DNA of 6,530 nucleotides, taken from positions 1-6,530 of the forward strand of contig JABFSS010000094.1 in assembly GCA_013140485.1 (NCBI GenBank), in the 5' to 3' direction. A model generated the notes under the pieces. That model did no database searches and was not told the origin of the DNA. It saw nothing but the letters and a program-made list of their open reading frames with translations. Made by a program: the position numbers and the translations under genes. How positions within the stretch are numbered: the first letter of the stretch is position 1; each line of letters starts with the position of its first letter. Source of the stretch: Candidatus Peribacteraceae bacterium. GTDB taxonomy: Bacteria; Patescibacteriota; Gracilibacteria; Peribacterales; Peribacteraceae. Shown here in pieces: positions 6,050-6,530 of the stretch.

Positions 6050-6502
6050 ATGAAAAAATCGTTTCAAGTTTCCGCCGCCGCCTCGGCGCTCCTTCTACTT
6101 GCCGCGTGCAATGGCGCCGCCGTCGTACAGCCGGACATACAAGATGACAGTGCATCGTCTTCGTCCGTCATGATGGACGAGTCATCATCATCTTCCGTAG
6201 GCGACGATGCCACGGCGCCCTCCGCCGACGCGCGCATCATTGAGATGACCGTCACCGATTGGGAATTCTCGCCGAACGCCATCACGGCGAAGCAAGGCGA
6301 GACCGTCATCGTGCGGATCACCGGCGACGAGGGCGATCACAGTTTCATGAGCAAGGATCTCGGCATCAACGTCACGATCAGTCCCGGCGAGACCAAGGAC
6401 ATCGTCATTCCGACGGACACGGCGGGGACGTTCGCGTTCCGCTGCGCGATCCCGTGCGGCGACGGTCACCGCGACATGACAGGGACAATCCAAATAAACT
6501 AA
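6050..6502 (+). CDS. Lipoprotein with cupredoxin domain carrying a COX2-type CuA site
   Basis: The 150-residue protein starts at ATG 6050: MKK and a hydrophobic stretch lead to the lipobox LAAC with Cys20 as lipid anchor. An upstream GTG at 6029 would only add seven residues before the signal peptide. A flexible acidic, serine-rich linker follows (about 29-62, with two SSSS(S)V runs), then a cupredoxin domain (about 63-150: DWEFSPNAITAKQGETV, DHSF, SPGETKDI). The copper ligands match the binuclear CuA site of cytochrome oxidase subunit II: His97, then Cys132-x3-Cys136-x3-His140-x2-Met143, ending RCAIPCGDGHRDM. The His-to-Cys distance of 35 equals that in the Thermus ba3 CuA domain as I recall it (114 to 149). 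It should sit outside the membrane and transfer electrons or bind copper. It lacks the two membrane helices of true subunit II. The 82 nt upstream show no clear terminator or strong promoter. Tandem TAA stops end the gene. Confidence 0.85.
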   Translation: MKKSFQVSAAASALLLLAACNGAAVVQPDIQDDSASSSSVMMDESSSSSVGDDATAPSADARIIEMTVTDWEFSPNAITAKQGETVIVRITGDEGDHSFMSKDLGINVTISPGETKDIVIPTDTAGTFAFRCAIPCGDGHRDMTGTIQIN

Positions 6503-6530
6503 TAAATCTGGTGAGTTTCTCATCACATCG

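Noticed and set aside
6161..6180. Near-perfect 20-bp palindrome, TCGTCC...GGACGA, inside the lipoprotein gene
   Set aside because: It lies in the low-complexity Ser/Asp linker, where repeated TCG, GAC and TCA codons easily create such symmetry.
1..6530. Alternative genetic code (UGA as glycine), as in some Candidate Phyla bacteria
   Set aside because: TGA ends three genes at the expected family lengths, including both a 4-nt overlap in the ABC genes and one in the operon, so it is a stop here.

Overview
The window is about 6.5 kb of GC-rich, gene-dense bacterial DNA that uses the standard code: TGA closes the 5' ABC ATPase, the cyclohydrolase-like gene and the regulator. Several traits suggest an uncultivated bacterium, perhaps of the Candidate Phyla Radiation (a Peregrinibacteria-like lineage is one guess). 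These are a TrmB-type regulator in a bacterium, a serine-rich lipoprotein linker, start codons without clear Shine-Dalgarno sequences, 4-nt ATGA gene overlaps, and an intergenic hairpin repeat of a kind I associate with such genomes. No marker gene is present, so the taxonomy is weak inference.

Layout. (1) 1-1853, plus strand: the 3' part of a MacB/LolD-type ABC ATPase and its complete MacB-type permease, translationally coupled. (2) 1854-1926: a short convergent intergenic region with a hairpin repeat. (3) 1927-3914, minus strand: a two-gene operon. The first gene encodes a two-domain GTP cyclohydrolase II-like protein with the architecture of fungal Urc1 (uracil catabolism). The second encodes a TrpF-like (phosphoribosylanthranilate isomerase-like) TIM barrel, coupled to the first by an ATGA overlap. 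(4) 3915-4029: an AT-rich divergent promoter region (34 G/C of 115 bases) with a near-consensus promoter for the operon, three direct repeats and an inverted repeat. (5) 4030-5967, plus strand: a 645-aa fusion of a TrmB-type DNA-binding regulator with a complete UrtA/AmiC-type urea/amide-binding domain. It has no signal peptide and is presumably a cytoplasmic one-component sensor. (6) 6050-6502, plus strand: a small lipoprotein with a cupredoxin domain carrying the full CuA ligand set of cytochrome oxidase subunit II.

The most interesting part is the divergent unit at 1927-5967. The Urc1 route of pyrimidine breakdown releases urea or a ribosylurea-type compound. Here a Urc1-like enzyme, and a partner from a fold that isomerises N-phosphoribosyl compounds, sit opposite a regulator whose sensor domain looks like a urea-binding protein. 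I propose a urea- or ureido-compound-responsive module for nucleobase or nucleotide breakdown. The domain calls rest on motifs read by eye; the pathway and the ligand are inference.
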